Source: Myxococcus hansupus
Lineage (GTDB): Bacteria; Myxococcota; Myxococcia; Myxococcales; Myxococcaceae
Direction: 5' to 3'
Assembly: GCF_000280925.3 (NCBI RefSeq)
Contig: NZ_CP012109.1
Coordinates: forward strand, 5,662,501-5,726,500
Length of the DNA: 64,000 nt
The position numbers and the translations under genes were made by a program. Numbering within the stretch: position 1 is the stretch's first letter; every line of letters begins with the position of its first letter. Under the pieces are notes generated by a model. It was not told the DNA's origin and ran no database searches. It was given only the letters and a program-made list of their open reading frames with translations. Of the stretch, positions 42,886 to 51,212 are shown piece by piece.

Positions 42886-44158
42886 CCGCTTCCCATTGCT
42901 GGTGGTGGGTGGCCTGCTGCTCACCGTGGCGCTGGCCACCTTCCTCGTCCGGGGCGCCCGGCGCAACGAGTTCGCGGACACGCTGTCCACCTTCCGGGCG
43001 CAGGAGGACGGCGCGAGGGCCCTGCTCCTGCTGGCGCAGGAGAGCGGCCTGCCGGCGACGCGCCACCTGTCGGACCTGCGCGTCACGTCGGGCATCGGCA
43101 CGCCCGTGCTGCTGGCGGTGGAGGTCGACGGCGACTACGAATCCGACCCGGACCAGACGGCCCTGGCCGCCGAGCCCGACGCGGGCCTGGGCGATGAGCA
43201 TGTGCCGCGCACCGGCTTCAATGCCTTCCGCGCCGCCGCGCTGAATTCGGACGAGACGGAGAAGCTGCTGGAGCACGTGCGCGGAGGCGGCAGCCTCGTC
43301 TACGTCCCCTGGGGCTCGCGGGAGAACCCGCTGCTGGACGCCTTGAACGTGAAGCTCTTCAAGGCGGACACCACCCTGCCCATGCGCACGCTGGTGCCGC
43401 CGCAGCCCACGCCGTACACGCTGGGCGTGGAGCGCGTGGAGGCGCGGGTGCAGGCCTACCTGGCGCTGCCCGAGAACGCCCTTCCCGTCCTGGAGGACGA
43501 GCGGCTGGGCATGTTCGCGGCGGCGGTGGTACCGCATGGCCAGGGCCGCGTGCTGGTGGTGGGCGCGCCGGAGCTGGCCATGAACCAGGCGCTGGCGCGC
43601 GCTGACAACGCGCAGTTCTGGCTGAGCGCGCTGGCCGCCATGGGCCCCGGCCCCTACGCGTTCGACGAGTTCCACCACGGCTTCACCAACGAGCGCTCGG
43701 TGGTGGACTTCGCGCGCCGCTACGGCCTGCACTTCGCCGTGCTGCAGCTCCTGCTCGGCGTGGCGCTGTGGTCGGTGTCGCTGAAGCGCTTCGGCCGCCC
43801 GCGCCCGCCTCCCGACACCGTGCGCGTGGGCGCCACGGACGCGCTCTTCGCCATGGGCCGGCTGTACCGCGAGGGCCGGCACCACGGCTTCGCCGCCAAC
43901 CTGCTGCTGCGCGGCCTCACCCAGGAGCTGGCCCTGCATGCGGGCCTGCCCGCGCACGCCCCCGCCGCCTCCGTGACGCAGGGGCTGCGCGAGCGGGGCC
44001 GCGCGGACCTGGCCCAGGGACTCGAGGCCCTCACCACCGAGGCCGCCTCGGTGGGCCGCGACACGGACCTCCAGCAGCTCGCCGCGCACGCGGCGCGGCT
44101 GCGCCAACGCCTTCATTCCGCCGGCGCCGCCCGGCCCAGCCCTTCCGGTACGACATGA
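42878..44158 (+). CDS. DUF4350-domain membrane protein
   Basis: A 426-aa protein starting at GTG 42878 inside the DUF4129 gene. There is an N-terminal transmembrane helix (RFPLLVVGGLLLTVALATF). An extracytoplasmic GATase-like DUF4350 domain follows (about residues 35-260) with DGARALLLLAQESGLPATR and the conserved end AFDEFHHGF. A second transmembrane helix lies near 285-305, with a helical cytoplasmic tail. No catalytic triad is obvious. It belongs to the MoxR/DUF58 envelope module and its stop overlaps moxR (ATGA). Confidence 0.85.
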   Translation: MRDRFPLLVVGGLLLTVALATFLVRGARRNEFADTLSTFRAQEDGARALLLLAQESGLPATRHLSDLRVTSGIGTPVLLAVEVDGDYESDPDQTALAAEPDAGLGDEHVPRTGFNAFRAAALNSDETEKLLEHVRGGGSLVYVPWGSRENPLLDALNVKLFKADTTLPMRTLVPPQPTPYTLGVERVEARVQAYLALPENALPVLEDERLGMFAAAVVPHGQGRVLVVGAPELAMNQALARADNAQFWLSALAAMGPGPYAFDEFHHGFTNERSVVDFARRYGLHFAVLQLLLGVALWSVSLKRFGRPRPPPDTVRVGATDALFAMGRLYREGRHHGFAANLLLRGLTQELALHAGLPAHAPAASVTQGLRERGRADLAQGLEALTTEAASVGRDTDLQQLAAHAARLRQRLHSAGAARPSPSGTT

Positions 44159-45153
44159 ACGACACCCTGTCCGCCCCCTCCCCCACCCCGTCTGGCACCG
44201 CCGTTCGGGCCGCCCACGCCATCCGCGAGGCCGTGCTGAACGAGGTCCGCAAGGCCGTGGTGGGCCAGGACGAAGCCCTGGAGCTGATGCTCTGCGGCCT
44301 CATCGCCGGGGGCCACATCCTGCTGGAGGGCGTGCCCGGTGTGGCCAAGACGCTGATGGCCAAGGCCCTGTCGCGCAGCATCGGCGCGGAGTTCAAGCGC
44401 ATCCAGTTCACCCCGGACCTGATGCCCGCGGACATCCTGGGCACCAGCGTGTTCGACCTGAAGACGCAGGGCTTCACGCTGGTGCGTGGCCCCATCTTCA
44501 CGGACCTGCTGCTCACGGACGAAATCAACCGCGCGCCCGCCAAGACGCAGTCCGCGCTGCTGGAGGCCATGCAGGAGCGCTCCGTCTCCATGGAGGGCCG
44601 CGTGCTGCCGCTGTCGCCGCTCTTCACGGTGTTCGCCACGCAGAACCCCGTGGAGTCGGAGGGCACCTACCCGCTGCCCGAGGCGCAATTGGACCGCTTC
44701 CTCCTCAAAATCGAGGTGGGCTACCCGGCGCCGGAGGAGGAGGACGCGATTCTGGCCTCGGTGCACCGCGGCTTCGACGCGGGCGACCTGCAGCGCGCGG
44801 GCGTCAACGCCGCGGTGGCCAAGGAGGGCCTGCTGGCCGCGCGCGGCGCGCTCAACGAAGTCACGGTGGAGCCGCCGGTGCTCGCCTATGTCCGCAAGCT
44901 GGTGTCGGCCACGCGTTCGTCCAGCCGCATCCGCCTGGGCGCCGGCCCTCGCGCGGGCGTGCACCTGCTGCTGGCGGCCAAGGCCCTGGCGGCGCTGCGC
45001 GGGCGCGGCTTCGTCACGCCGGATGACGTGCGCTTCCTGGCCGCGCCGGTGTTGAAGCACCGCCTGCTGCTGTCGCCGGACGCGGAGCTGGACGGGGCCA
45101 CGCCGTCGGACGTGCTGCGCGAGGTGGTGCACGGCGTCGAGGTCCCCCGGTGA
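44155..45153 (+). CDS. MoxR-family AAA+ ATPase
   Basis: A 332-aa MoxR ATPase. Walker A is GVPGVAKT near residue 61; the family signature IQFTPDLMPADILGTSVFD follows, with Walker B LLLTDEINRAPAKTQSALLE and sensor 1 FATQNPVESEGTYPLPEAQL. The C-terminal lid has RLGAGPRAGVHLL. These ATPases act as chaperones that prepare metal- or VWA-domain partners; the partner here is the DUF58 protein encoded by the next gene. It is start/stop-coupled on both sides. Confidence 0.95.
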   Translation: MNDTLSAPSPTPSGTAVRAAHAIREAVLNEVRKAVVGQDEALELMLCGLIAGGHILLEGVPGVAKTLMAKALSRSIGAEFKRIQFTPDLMPADILGTSVFDLKTQGFTLVRGPIFTDLLLTDEINRAPAKTQSALLEAMQERSVSMEGRVLPLSPLFTVFATQNPVESEGTYPLPEAQLDRFLLKIEVGYPAPEEEDAILASVHRGFDAGDLQRAGVNAAVAKEGLLAARGALNEVTVEPPVLAYVRKLVSATRSSSRIRLGAGPRAGVHLLLAAKALAALRGRGFVTPDDVRFLAAPVLKHRLLLSPDAELDGATPSDVLREVVHGVEVPR

Positions 45154-46457
45154 TTCCCACCCCGCGCCTGTGGGTGCTGCTGGCGCTGCTCGCGCTGCCC
45201 ATGATGCTGGCGGGCTTCAGCCCCGGCCTGGGCGGCGCCGTGCTCGCGTTGGACGCCCTGGTGCTGGCGCTGGCGGGAATGGACTTCCTCTCCGCGCGGC
45301 GCGCCCGGCTGGAGGTCCACCGGGTGCTGCCCGCGCGACTCAACGTGGGCGTGGCCAACAAGGTGGTGGTGCGGCTGATTCACCGGGGAGGCGGCGCCGT
45401 CCAGGTGCGCGTGCGCGACGACGTGCCGGACGGCTTCGACGCCGTCCCGGACGAGGCGCCGCTGCACCTGCCCGCCCAGAGTGAGTCGCGCTGGGTGTAC
45501 CGCGTGACGCCCGGCAAGCGCGGGCGCTTCCAGTTCGGCGACGTCCACCTCCGGGTGCGTGGACCGCTGGGGCTCGTGTCCCACGAACGGGTGTTCCCCG
45601 CCGTGCAGAGCATCGCGGTGTACCCGGACCTGCGCGGCGCCAACCGCCTGCTGCTGTCGGGCGCGGCGCTGGACCTCGTCAACCTGGGCCTGCGGCAACT
45701 GCGGCGCGATGGACGCGGCAGTGAGTTCGCGCGCCTGCGGGACTACGCCCAGGGCGACAGCGTGCGCGAGGTCGACTGGAAGGCCACCGCGCGCCGGGGC
45801 CGGCCGGTGACGCGCGTGCTGGAGTCGGAGCGCTCGCAGTCCATCCTCATCTGCGTGGACGCCGGCCGCTCCATGGCCGCGCAGGTGGATGGCCTCACCA
45901 AGCTGGACCACGCGGTGAACGCGGCCCTCTTCCTGGCCTTCGTGGCCGTGCGCAACGGGGACCGCGTGGGGCTGGCCGTCTTCGCCGACGGCGTGAAGGC
46001 CTACCTGCCGCCCGCGGCCGGGCGCACGCAGTACCGGAAGATGGTGGACATGCTCTACGCCACCACGCCCAGCCTGACGTACGTGGACTACCTGGCCCTC
46101 TTCAAGGAGCTGAACCTCCGCCTCACGCGCCGCAGCCTGCTGTGCGTCTTCACCGACTTCCTGGACGAGGAGCAGGCCTCCACCATGGTGGCGCCGCTGC
46201 ACCGGCTGGCGCGGCGGCACGTGCCCTTGTGCCTGTCCGTGAAGGACACCGCGCTCCAGAAGCTGCTGCGCACGCCGCCCCCCGGCCCCGAAGAGGCCTT
46301 CCAGCACGCGGTGGCGTCCGAGCTGCTCTCGGACCGCGAGGTGCTCAAGGCCCGCGTGAGTCAGGGCGGCGTGCAGATGCTCGACGTGCAGCCGGATGAA
46401 CTGAGCCTCGCGGCCGTCAACCGCTACCTGGACATCAAGGCGCGCGGAGTCCTGTAG
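45150..46457 (+). CDS. DUF58-domain protein, MoxR partner
   Basis: A 435-aa membrane-anchored protein. Two hydrophobic helices span residues 5-48. A beta-rich extracytoplasmic segment follows, then the DUF58 signature (EFARLRDYAQGDSVREVDWK, ATARRGRPVTR) near 190-225. A VWA-like domain comes next (ILICVDAGRSM near 235, a MIDAS-like DxGxS in which Arg follows Gly). Start GTG 45150 overlaps the moxR stop. The 3' end overlaps the convergent pyrophosphatase gene by 23 nt. Confidence 0.9.
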   Translation: MIPTPRLWVLLALLALPMMLAGFSPGLGGAVLALDALVLALAGMDFLSARRARLEVHRVLPARLNVGVANKVVVRLIHRGGGAVQVRVRDDVPDGFDAVPDEAPLHLPAQSESRWVYRVTPGKRGRFQFGDVHLRVRGPLGLVSHERVFPAVQSIAVYPDLRGANRLLLSGAALDLVNLGLRQLRRDGRGSEFARLRDYAQGDSVREVDWKATARRGRPVTRVLESERSQSILICVDAGRSMAAQVDGLTKLDHAVNAALFLAFVAVRNGDRVGLAVFADGVKAYLPPAAGRTQYRKMVDMLYATTPSLTYVDYLALFKELNLRLTRRSLLCVFTDFLDEEQASTMVAPLHRLARRHVPLCLSVKDTALQKLLRTPPPGPEEAFQHAVASELLSDREVLKARVSQGGVQMLDVQPDELSLAAVNRYLDIKARGVL

Positions 46458-46929
46458 CGCCCGCGCCCGCGTCCTCGCCGAGCGTCACCGCCACCGTCGC
46501 GGGGCGCGGCAGCCACCCCGCGAAGCGCGTGTCCGGCACGTTGCCTCGCACACGGTGCAGGACCTGCTTGAAGAGGGCGTAGACGCGGAAGAAGCGCTCC
46601 AACCCGGCGCGCTCGGCGTCCGTCAGCGGCGCGGCGGAGCACACCACCTTCGGGTCCCCGCGCCCGGCGTCGACGAAGCCGATGACGCCCACCACCGGCA
46701 CCTTCAAGCGCTGCCCCAACGCGAGCCGGGGCCCCAGCACCACGGCGTCCAGCGGGTCCCCTTCATCCGACGTGAGGCCCGGGATGCTGCCGTAGTTGTA
46801 CGGGCACGGCAGCGGGGAGATGAAGTCCACGGCGCCGTCCGCGCGGCGCTTCACGAAGGAGAAGCGCGGACACTCGATGAGGACCTCCGGCGCGTCCGGC
46901 AGTGGAGGCAGCCAGAGCCGCTCATCCAT
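46435..46929 (-). CDS. Inorganic pyrophosphatase, family I, variant
   Basis: Hydrolyses pyrophosphate to phosphate. The 164-aa length is close to the usual 175, from ATG 46929, which overlaps the SpoIIM-like stop by 8 nt. Family I features: FSFVKRRADGAVDF (Lys/Arg substrate ligands), PYNYGSIPG, EGDPLDAVVLG and VDAGRGDPKVV, the last holding the metal-binding Asp pair. In the signature DGDPxD the first Asp is Glu here (EGDP), a position that binds metal in E. coli PPase. Activity is likely but metal preference may differ. Confidence 0.85.
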   Translation of the reverse strand: MDERLWLPPLPDAPEVLIECPRFSFVKRRADGAVDFISPLPCPYNYGSIPGLTSDEGDPLDAVVLGPRLALGQRLKVPVVGVIGFVDAGRGDPKVVCSAAPLTDAERAGLERFFRVYALFKQVLHRVRGNVPDTRFAGWLPRPATVAVTLGEDAGAGATGLRAP

Positions 46930-47938
46930 GGGCCGCCCCGGCGGTGTCGCTCCGGGCCGCGCCGCCACCGCGCAGCCAGTCCGACAACAGGTACGCGTAG
47001 ACGCCCGCGCCCACCACCAGGGCGAAGGTCACCTTGAACGCCACCGACAGCTTGGGCGGATGCACCTGGGACACCGTGCCTTCGATGAAGCCCGCGAGCA
47101 CGAACAGCGTGAGCGTGCCGAAGAGCAGCTTCACCGCCGTCACCGCCTCCCGCCGCACCGCCATGCCCCGAGGCAACCCGCGCGGCGCCACCATGCCGCG
47201 CGCAATCACCAACCCCGCGGCGCCCGCGATGCAGATGGCAGTGATTTCCGGAATGCCGTGCGGGAGAATCCACGCCCAGAACCAACCCGCCATGCCCTTG
47301 GCCGCGTACACCTGCGCGAGCGCGCCCAGGAACAGGCCGTTGACGAAGAGCATCAGCGCCGTGCCCACGCCCAGGGTGATGCCCAGCGCGAAGGCCAGGA
47401 AGGCCACCTGGATGTTGTGGGTGAAGAGGAAGGTGGTGAACTGGGCCTGGTCCTGCACCGTCATCCCCGTCCCCGCCGCTTCGTCCGCCGCGCGTTTGAT
47501 GGGGTCCAGGTTCAGGTGCTCGGCCGGCACGAGGTAGAGCGCCGCGTCCGGGTCCACCATCATCCCCACGTAGCCGAAGCCCGCGCCGGCCAGCAGCATC
47601 AGCAGCGACGCCACGTACATGCGCCACTCGCTGCGCATCAGCGCGGGGAAGCCGCGCGCCACGAAACCCCACACGTCCGAGAAGCGCGGGCGGCGGCCCG
47701 GGTACGTCAGCGCGTAGGCCCGCCCCACCAAATCGTTGAGATAGGCGTTCACGTCCGCGGAGCCACTGCGCGCGCGCACCCACAGCAAATCACTGGAGAC
47801 GGCGCGGTACAGCCGCCCCAGCGTCCGGGCGTCCTCCAGGCTCAACGCGCGAAGGCCGTGCACCTCGGAGCGGTCCAGCAGTGACTCCAACTGCTCCCAG
47901 CGCGGCCTGCGTGACTCGATGAACTCCGCCATCTCCAT
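46922..47938 (-). CDS. SpoIIM-like (DUF95) membrane protein
   Basis: A 338-aa polytopic protein of the SpoIIM/DUF95 family. ATG 47938 starts MEMAEFIESRRPRWEQLESL, the usual opening of this family, and sits 7 nt after a TAGAGT element. A helical cytoplasmic domain occupies residues 1-100. Membrane helices follow near 115-135, 190-215, 225-245, 260-285 and 300-320. The conserved segment WAWILPHGIPEITAICIAG is visible. In other bacteria this gene usually follows moxR and DUF58; here it lies beside them on the opposite strand, coupled to pyrophosphatase. Confidence 0.88.
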   Translation of the reverse strand: MEMAEFIESRRPRWEQLESLLDRSEVHGLRALSLEDARTLGRLYRAVSSDLLWVRARSGSADVNAYLNDLVGRAYALTYPGRRPRFSDVWGFVARGFPALMRSEWRMYVASLLMLLAGAGFGYVGMMVDPDAALYLVPAEHLNLDPIKRAADEAAGTGMTVQDQAQFTTFLFTHNIQVAFLAFALGITLGVGTALMLFVNGLFLGALAQVYAAKGMAGWFWAWILPHGIPEITAICIAGAAGLVIARGMVAPRGLPRGMAVRREAVTAVKLLFGTLTLFVLAGFIEGTVSQVHPPKLSVAFKVTFALVVGAGVYAYLLSDWLRGGGAARSDTAGAAHG

Positions 47939-47945
47939 GGCGGAC

Positions 47946-47951
47946 ACTCTA
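47946..47951 (-). promoter_or_regulatory. Candidate -10 element of the SpoIIM-like gene
   Basis: TAGAGT on the minus strand, 7 nt before ATG 47938, without a Shine-Dalgarno. Supports this start and a leaderless mRNA. Confidence 0.45.
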
Positions 47952-48011
47952 GCCCAGTGACGCGGCGGGCCACCCTGCCCTCCGCGAGGGCTTTGTGGGA
48001 AAACCCAGCCC

Positions 48012-49547
48012 ATGACGTGTCGGATGGCGTTGCTGGGATGGCTGCTCGCCCTGCTGTCGGGATGCACAAGCACGCGCGCCCTGTGCCCCCTGGAGGGCGG
48101 CCGCCCCTGGGTCGAGGTCCGCAGCCCGCACTTCAGCGTCCGCACCAACCTGGACACGCCCACGGCCGAGGCCGCGGCGCAGGAGCTGGAGATGCTCCGG
48201 CAGGGACTGCTCCAGGCCTGGGGCGGCAACTTCGACCCGCCGGGCACGGTGGACATCATCCTGCTGCACAACCGCAGCGCCCTGGAGGAGTTCACCAACA
48301 TCCGCATCGAGGGCTTCTCCACGCGCACCGAGGACGGCCCCCTGCTCGTGCTGGCCGGTCACGCCTACGCGCTCACCGAGGCGACGGCGGACGTCACCAC
48401 CCAGGCCCATGAGCTGACGCACTACCTGTCCGAGCTCGCGCTCGTCCGTCAGCCCCGGTGGTTGTCGGAGGGACTCGCGGGCTACCTGGAGACCATCGCC
48501 CTGCGGCCCGAGCGGCGCGAAGTCATCCTCGGGCGGCTGCACGACGCCTTCTATACACAGGTGTCGCGCCACGGCTGGCGCACGCTCGACGAGCTCTGGG
48601 AGTGGGAGCGCAAGGGGATGCTCAGCACCGCCGAGTCTCGGCAGTACTACGCGTCCTCGTGGCTGTGGGTGCACTTCTTCATCACCCGCCACAGCACGCG
48701 CTTCGAGGCCTTCCAGAAGCGGCTCATGCGCGGCGAACACCCCCGGCAAGCCTTCGACGCGGCCTTTCAAGGCGCCAAGGACCTGAGCGGCGAGCTGAAC
48801 GGCTATGTCCGCCACCATGGCCATGTGAACTACCGCACCACCACCGCGCCACTGTCCCCCGTGAAGTGCCTGCTGACCACGCGCCCCCTGCGCGCGGCGG
48901 AGGTCCATGCCCTGCGCGCGCAGTTGTTCCTGATGACGCCGGGCGCGGCCCCCATGGAGGCGCGGCTGCCCCACATGGAGCGCGAGATGGCGGAGGCCAC
49001 GCGCGAGGAGCCCGGCAACGTCGACGTCATGCTGCTGCGCCTGCGCTCTACCGAGGACCCCTTCCGCCGGCTCGCGCTGGCCCGGGAGCTGCTGGCCATG
49101 CACCCCGTCAGCGGGCACGCGTGGATGGCGCTGGCCCAGGCGCTGGACGCCGCGGGCTACACGTCCGAGGAACAGGAGGCCGCGCGGCGGCGCGCGGTGG
49201 AGCTGCTCCCCGACAGCGTCAGCGCGCAGAACGGACTTGCGGGCTACTACGCGCGCACGGCCCAGCCGGAGAAGGGCCTGGCCGCGGCGCAGCGGGCCCT
49301 CACGCTTGCGCCGGGAAACGCCTCCGTGCTGGACACCTGGTCCACCATCCTCTTCCAGCTCGGCCGCTGCCCGGAGGCGCTGGAGGCCCAGCACCTGGCC
49401 GTGGACATGCTGCACGAGGGCACACCGCAGCGGCTGCGGCGGACGGTGAATGACACGCTGGCCCGCTACCAGGCCGTGTGCGGCGAGACGTCCCCCGCGG
49501 GCGGCGAGCACCTCCCCATGGCCGCCCCCGCGTCACAGGCGCCCTGA
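48012..49547 (+). CDS. Gluzincin-type lipoprotein with TPR repeats
   Basis: A 511-aa lipoprotein. The signal peptide ends in LLSGC (Cys18). The metallopeptidase domain (peptidase MA/DUF1570-like) has HELTH at 133-137 and the third ligand Glu153 in WLSEGLAGYLE. The central helical region is followed by TPR-like repeats from about residue 345 (EEPGNVDVMLLRLRS, then ARTAQPEKGLAAAQRALTLA). It would act at the inner or outer membrane, facing the periplasm or surface. Substrate unknown. The complete zinc set suggests it is active. Confidence 0.85.
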   Translation: MTCRMALLGWLLALLSGCTSTRALCPLEGGRPWVEVRSPHFSVRTNLDTPTAEAAAQELEMLRQGLLQAWGGNFDPPGTVDIILLHNRSALEEFTNIRIEGFSTRTEDGPLLVLAGHAYALTEATADVTTQAHELTHYLSELALVRQPRWLSEGLAGYLETIALRPERREVILGRLHDAFYTQVSRHGWRTLDELWEWERKGMLSTAESRQYYASSWLWVHFFITRHSTRFEAFQKRLMRGEHPRQAFDAAFQGAKDLSGELNGYVRHHGHVNYRTTTAPLSPVKCLLTTRPLRAAEVHALRAQLFLMTPGAAPMEARLPHMEREMAEATREEPGNVDVMLLRLRSTEDPFRRLALARELLAMHPVSGHAWMALAQALDAAGYTSEEQEAARRRAVELLPDSVSAQNGLAGYYARTAQPEKGLAAAQRALTLAPGNASVLDTWSTILFQLGRCPEALEAQHLAVDMLHEGTPQRLRRTVNDTLARYQAVCGETSPAGGEHLPMAAPASQAP

Positions 49548-49629
49548 CGAAAACGACGAAGCGCCGGAAGGGCCCTGGATGGGGCTCCTCCGGCGCCTCG
49601 GGCGCGGCGTGCTGCGGGTGCCGCGGGGA

Positions 49630-51168
49630 CTACTTCAGCAGCTTCTCGATCGGCTTCTTCTCGCTGCTCTCCTTCAGCTTCGTCCACTCCACCACCGGCG
49701 TCTGCCACGCCATGCCCGTCTCGGTGGGCTCGGGGGCCAGCTTCTCGAACTCGAAGCCGTCACCGCCGAAGTAGAGGTACTCCACCGTGGCGACCGTGTA
49801 CTCCTTGTTCGGGTCCAGGGCCTTGCCCTTGGCGTCCTTGAACTTGTCCTTCCCGGAGGGCGTGAAGCCCGCGATGAGGGCGTTGGGGTTGGCGAGCTGC
49901 TTGGCCAGGTCGGAGCCCTTCAGCTTCACCACCAGGAGCGTGTTCTCGAACGGCATCACCGAGTAGATGCTGCCGCGCGTGACCGCGCCCGCCGGCAGGT
50001 CGCCCCGGATGCCGCCGCTGTTGAGGACCGCCGCGTCGGTGCCGAGCGTCTCGCGCACCGCGCCCGCGACCCACTTCGCCATCTGCGGCGAGGACTGCGG
50101 GATGCCGGCCTTGGAGAAGCCAATCTGCTGGCCGAGCACCTCGTCGAGCTGCGACTTCCACTTGCCCACGAGCTGGGCCGTCTCCGCGTCCGGCGAGCCG
50201 CCCGCGACGTCGACGACCTTGGTGTCCAGGGCCGTCACCTTCTCTCCCGCGGGCTTCGCCGCGTCGAAGGTGACGTGCGCGCGCAGGTACTTGCCGAAGC
50301 CGCGGTCCAGCGACACGAAGCTCGTCGCGCCGTCCTTCAGCTCGACGGGCTGCGCGCAGCGGCCACCGGCCACCAGCGCCAGCTTCCACTCGGGGTGCTT
50401 CGCCACCGCGGGCTGCAGGTCGGTGACGCACTCGTCGGCGAGCACCACCACCACGTCCGCGCCGGCCTTGCGGGCCTCGGGCACGGCGGTGTTGAGCGCC
50501 TCTTCATAACCGGTGACCTCGAGCCCTTCCGCGCGGCCGGGCATCGCGGTGCGGACCGTCTTCTCGGAGGCCAGGCCCACGACGCCAATCTTCAGGCCGC
50601 GGCGCTCGAAAATCTGGAACGCGGGCATGGACAGGTCGCCCGCCAGCGACGGGTCCTTCACCTTGAGGTTGGCGGCGAGGAACGGGAAGCCGCCCGCGCC
50701 ACGGTTCTTGAGGAAGGCGTCCTTGCCGAAGGCCAGCTCGTGGTTGCCCAGGGCGGAGGCGGCGTAGCCCATGCGGCCCATGACCTCGGCCGTGGACGTG
50801 CCCAGGAAGAAGGAGGAGATGGCCGGGCCGTTCCAGTGGTCACCCGTGGCGAGCGCCAGCGTGCTGGAGTCAGCGCAGGTGGCCTGGCCTTCGCGGATGG
50901 GACCGGGACAGTGCTTCTCGTCGGCCACCCATCGGCCGAGCATCTCCGCCGCGCCGCCCTTGCCCTCCACGGGCTGGAGCTGGCCGAACGCGCCACCCGT
51001 CACGAGCAGGGTGACCTCACTGGGCGGAGGAGGCGCCTTCGCCTCGGGCGCGGCGGGAGGAGGAGTGGGATTGCTCTTCTCGCATCCGGTAACGACACCG
51101 AGGGCGAGAACCAGCACGCCGGACAGCGGCTGAAGGAAGGGACGAGGACGGAGAGGGTTCGTGCTCAC
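49630..51168 (-). CDS. 5'-nucleotidase-like lipoprotein lacking most metal ligands
   Basis: A 512-aa lipoprotein starting at GTG 51168, lipobox VTGC (Cys29), then a Pro-rich linker. Overall it follows the UshA/5'-nucleotidase plan: metallophosphatase domain (about 50-290) and C-terminal nucleotide-binding domain (about 325-490, with AVLNSGGIRGDLPAGAVTRG). But several metal motifs are degenerate. The DxH near the start is VTGGAFGQL, the expected GHTH is AGGRCAQ, and the single-His segment is VVVLADECV. GDH and GNHE remain. It is probably not a normal two-metal phosphatase; binding or a changed chemistry is inferred. Confidence 0.8.
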   Translation of the reverse strand: MSTNPLRPRPFLQPLSGVLVLALGVVTGCEKSNPTPPPAAPEAKAPPPPSEVTLLVTGGAFGQLQPVEGKGGAAEMLGRWVADEKHCPGPIREGQATCADSSTLALATGDHWNGPAISSFFLGTSTAEVMGRMGYAASALGNHELAFGKDAFLKNRGAGGFPFLAANLKVKDPSLAGDLSMPAFQIFERRGLKIGVVGLASEKTVRTAMPGRAEGLEVTGYEEALNTAVPEARKAGADVVVVLADECVTDLQPAVAKHPEWKLALVAGGRCAQPVELKDGATSFVSLDRGFGKYLRAHVTFDAAKPAGEKVTALDTKVVDVAGGSPDAETAQLVGKWKSQLDEVLGQQIGFSKAGIPQSSPQMAKWVAGAVRETLGTDAAVLNSGGIRGDLPAGAVTRGSIYSVMPFENTLLVVKLKGSDLAKQLANPNALIAGFTPSGKDKFKDAKGKALDPNKEYTVATVEYLYFGGDGFEFEKLAPEPTETGMAWQTPVVEWTKLKESSEKKPIEKLLK

Positions 51169-51177
51169 ACGAGCGCC

Positions 51178-51205
51178 TTTAGCACAACTCGGCTCGTGCT
51201 ACGCT
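51178..51205 (+). promoter_or_regulatory. Divergent promoter/operator region
   Basis: The 44-bp gap between two divergent GTG starts contains an inverted repeat TAGCAC-N10-GTGCTA (51180-51201). It also holds a -10-like TACGCT (51200-51205), 7 nt before GTG 51213. Both genes appear leaderless or nearly so, so a regulator bound here would cover both promoters. Confidence 0.45.
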
Positions 51206-51212
51206 GAGACAC

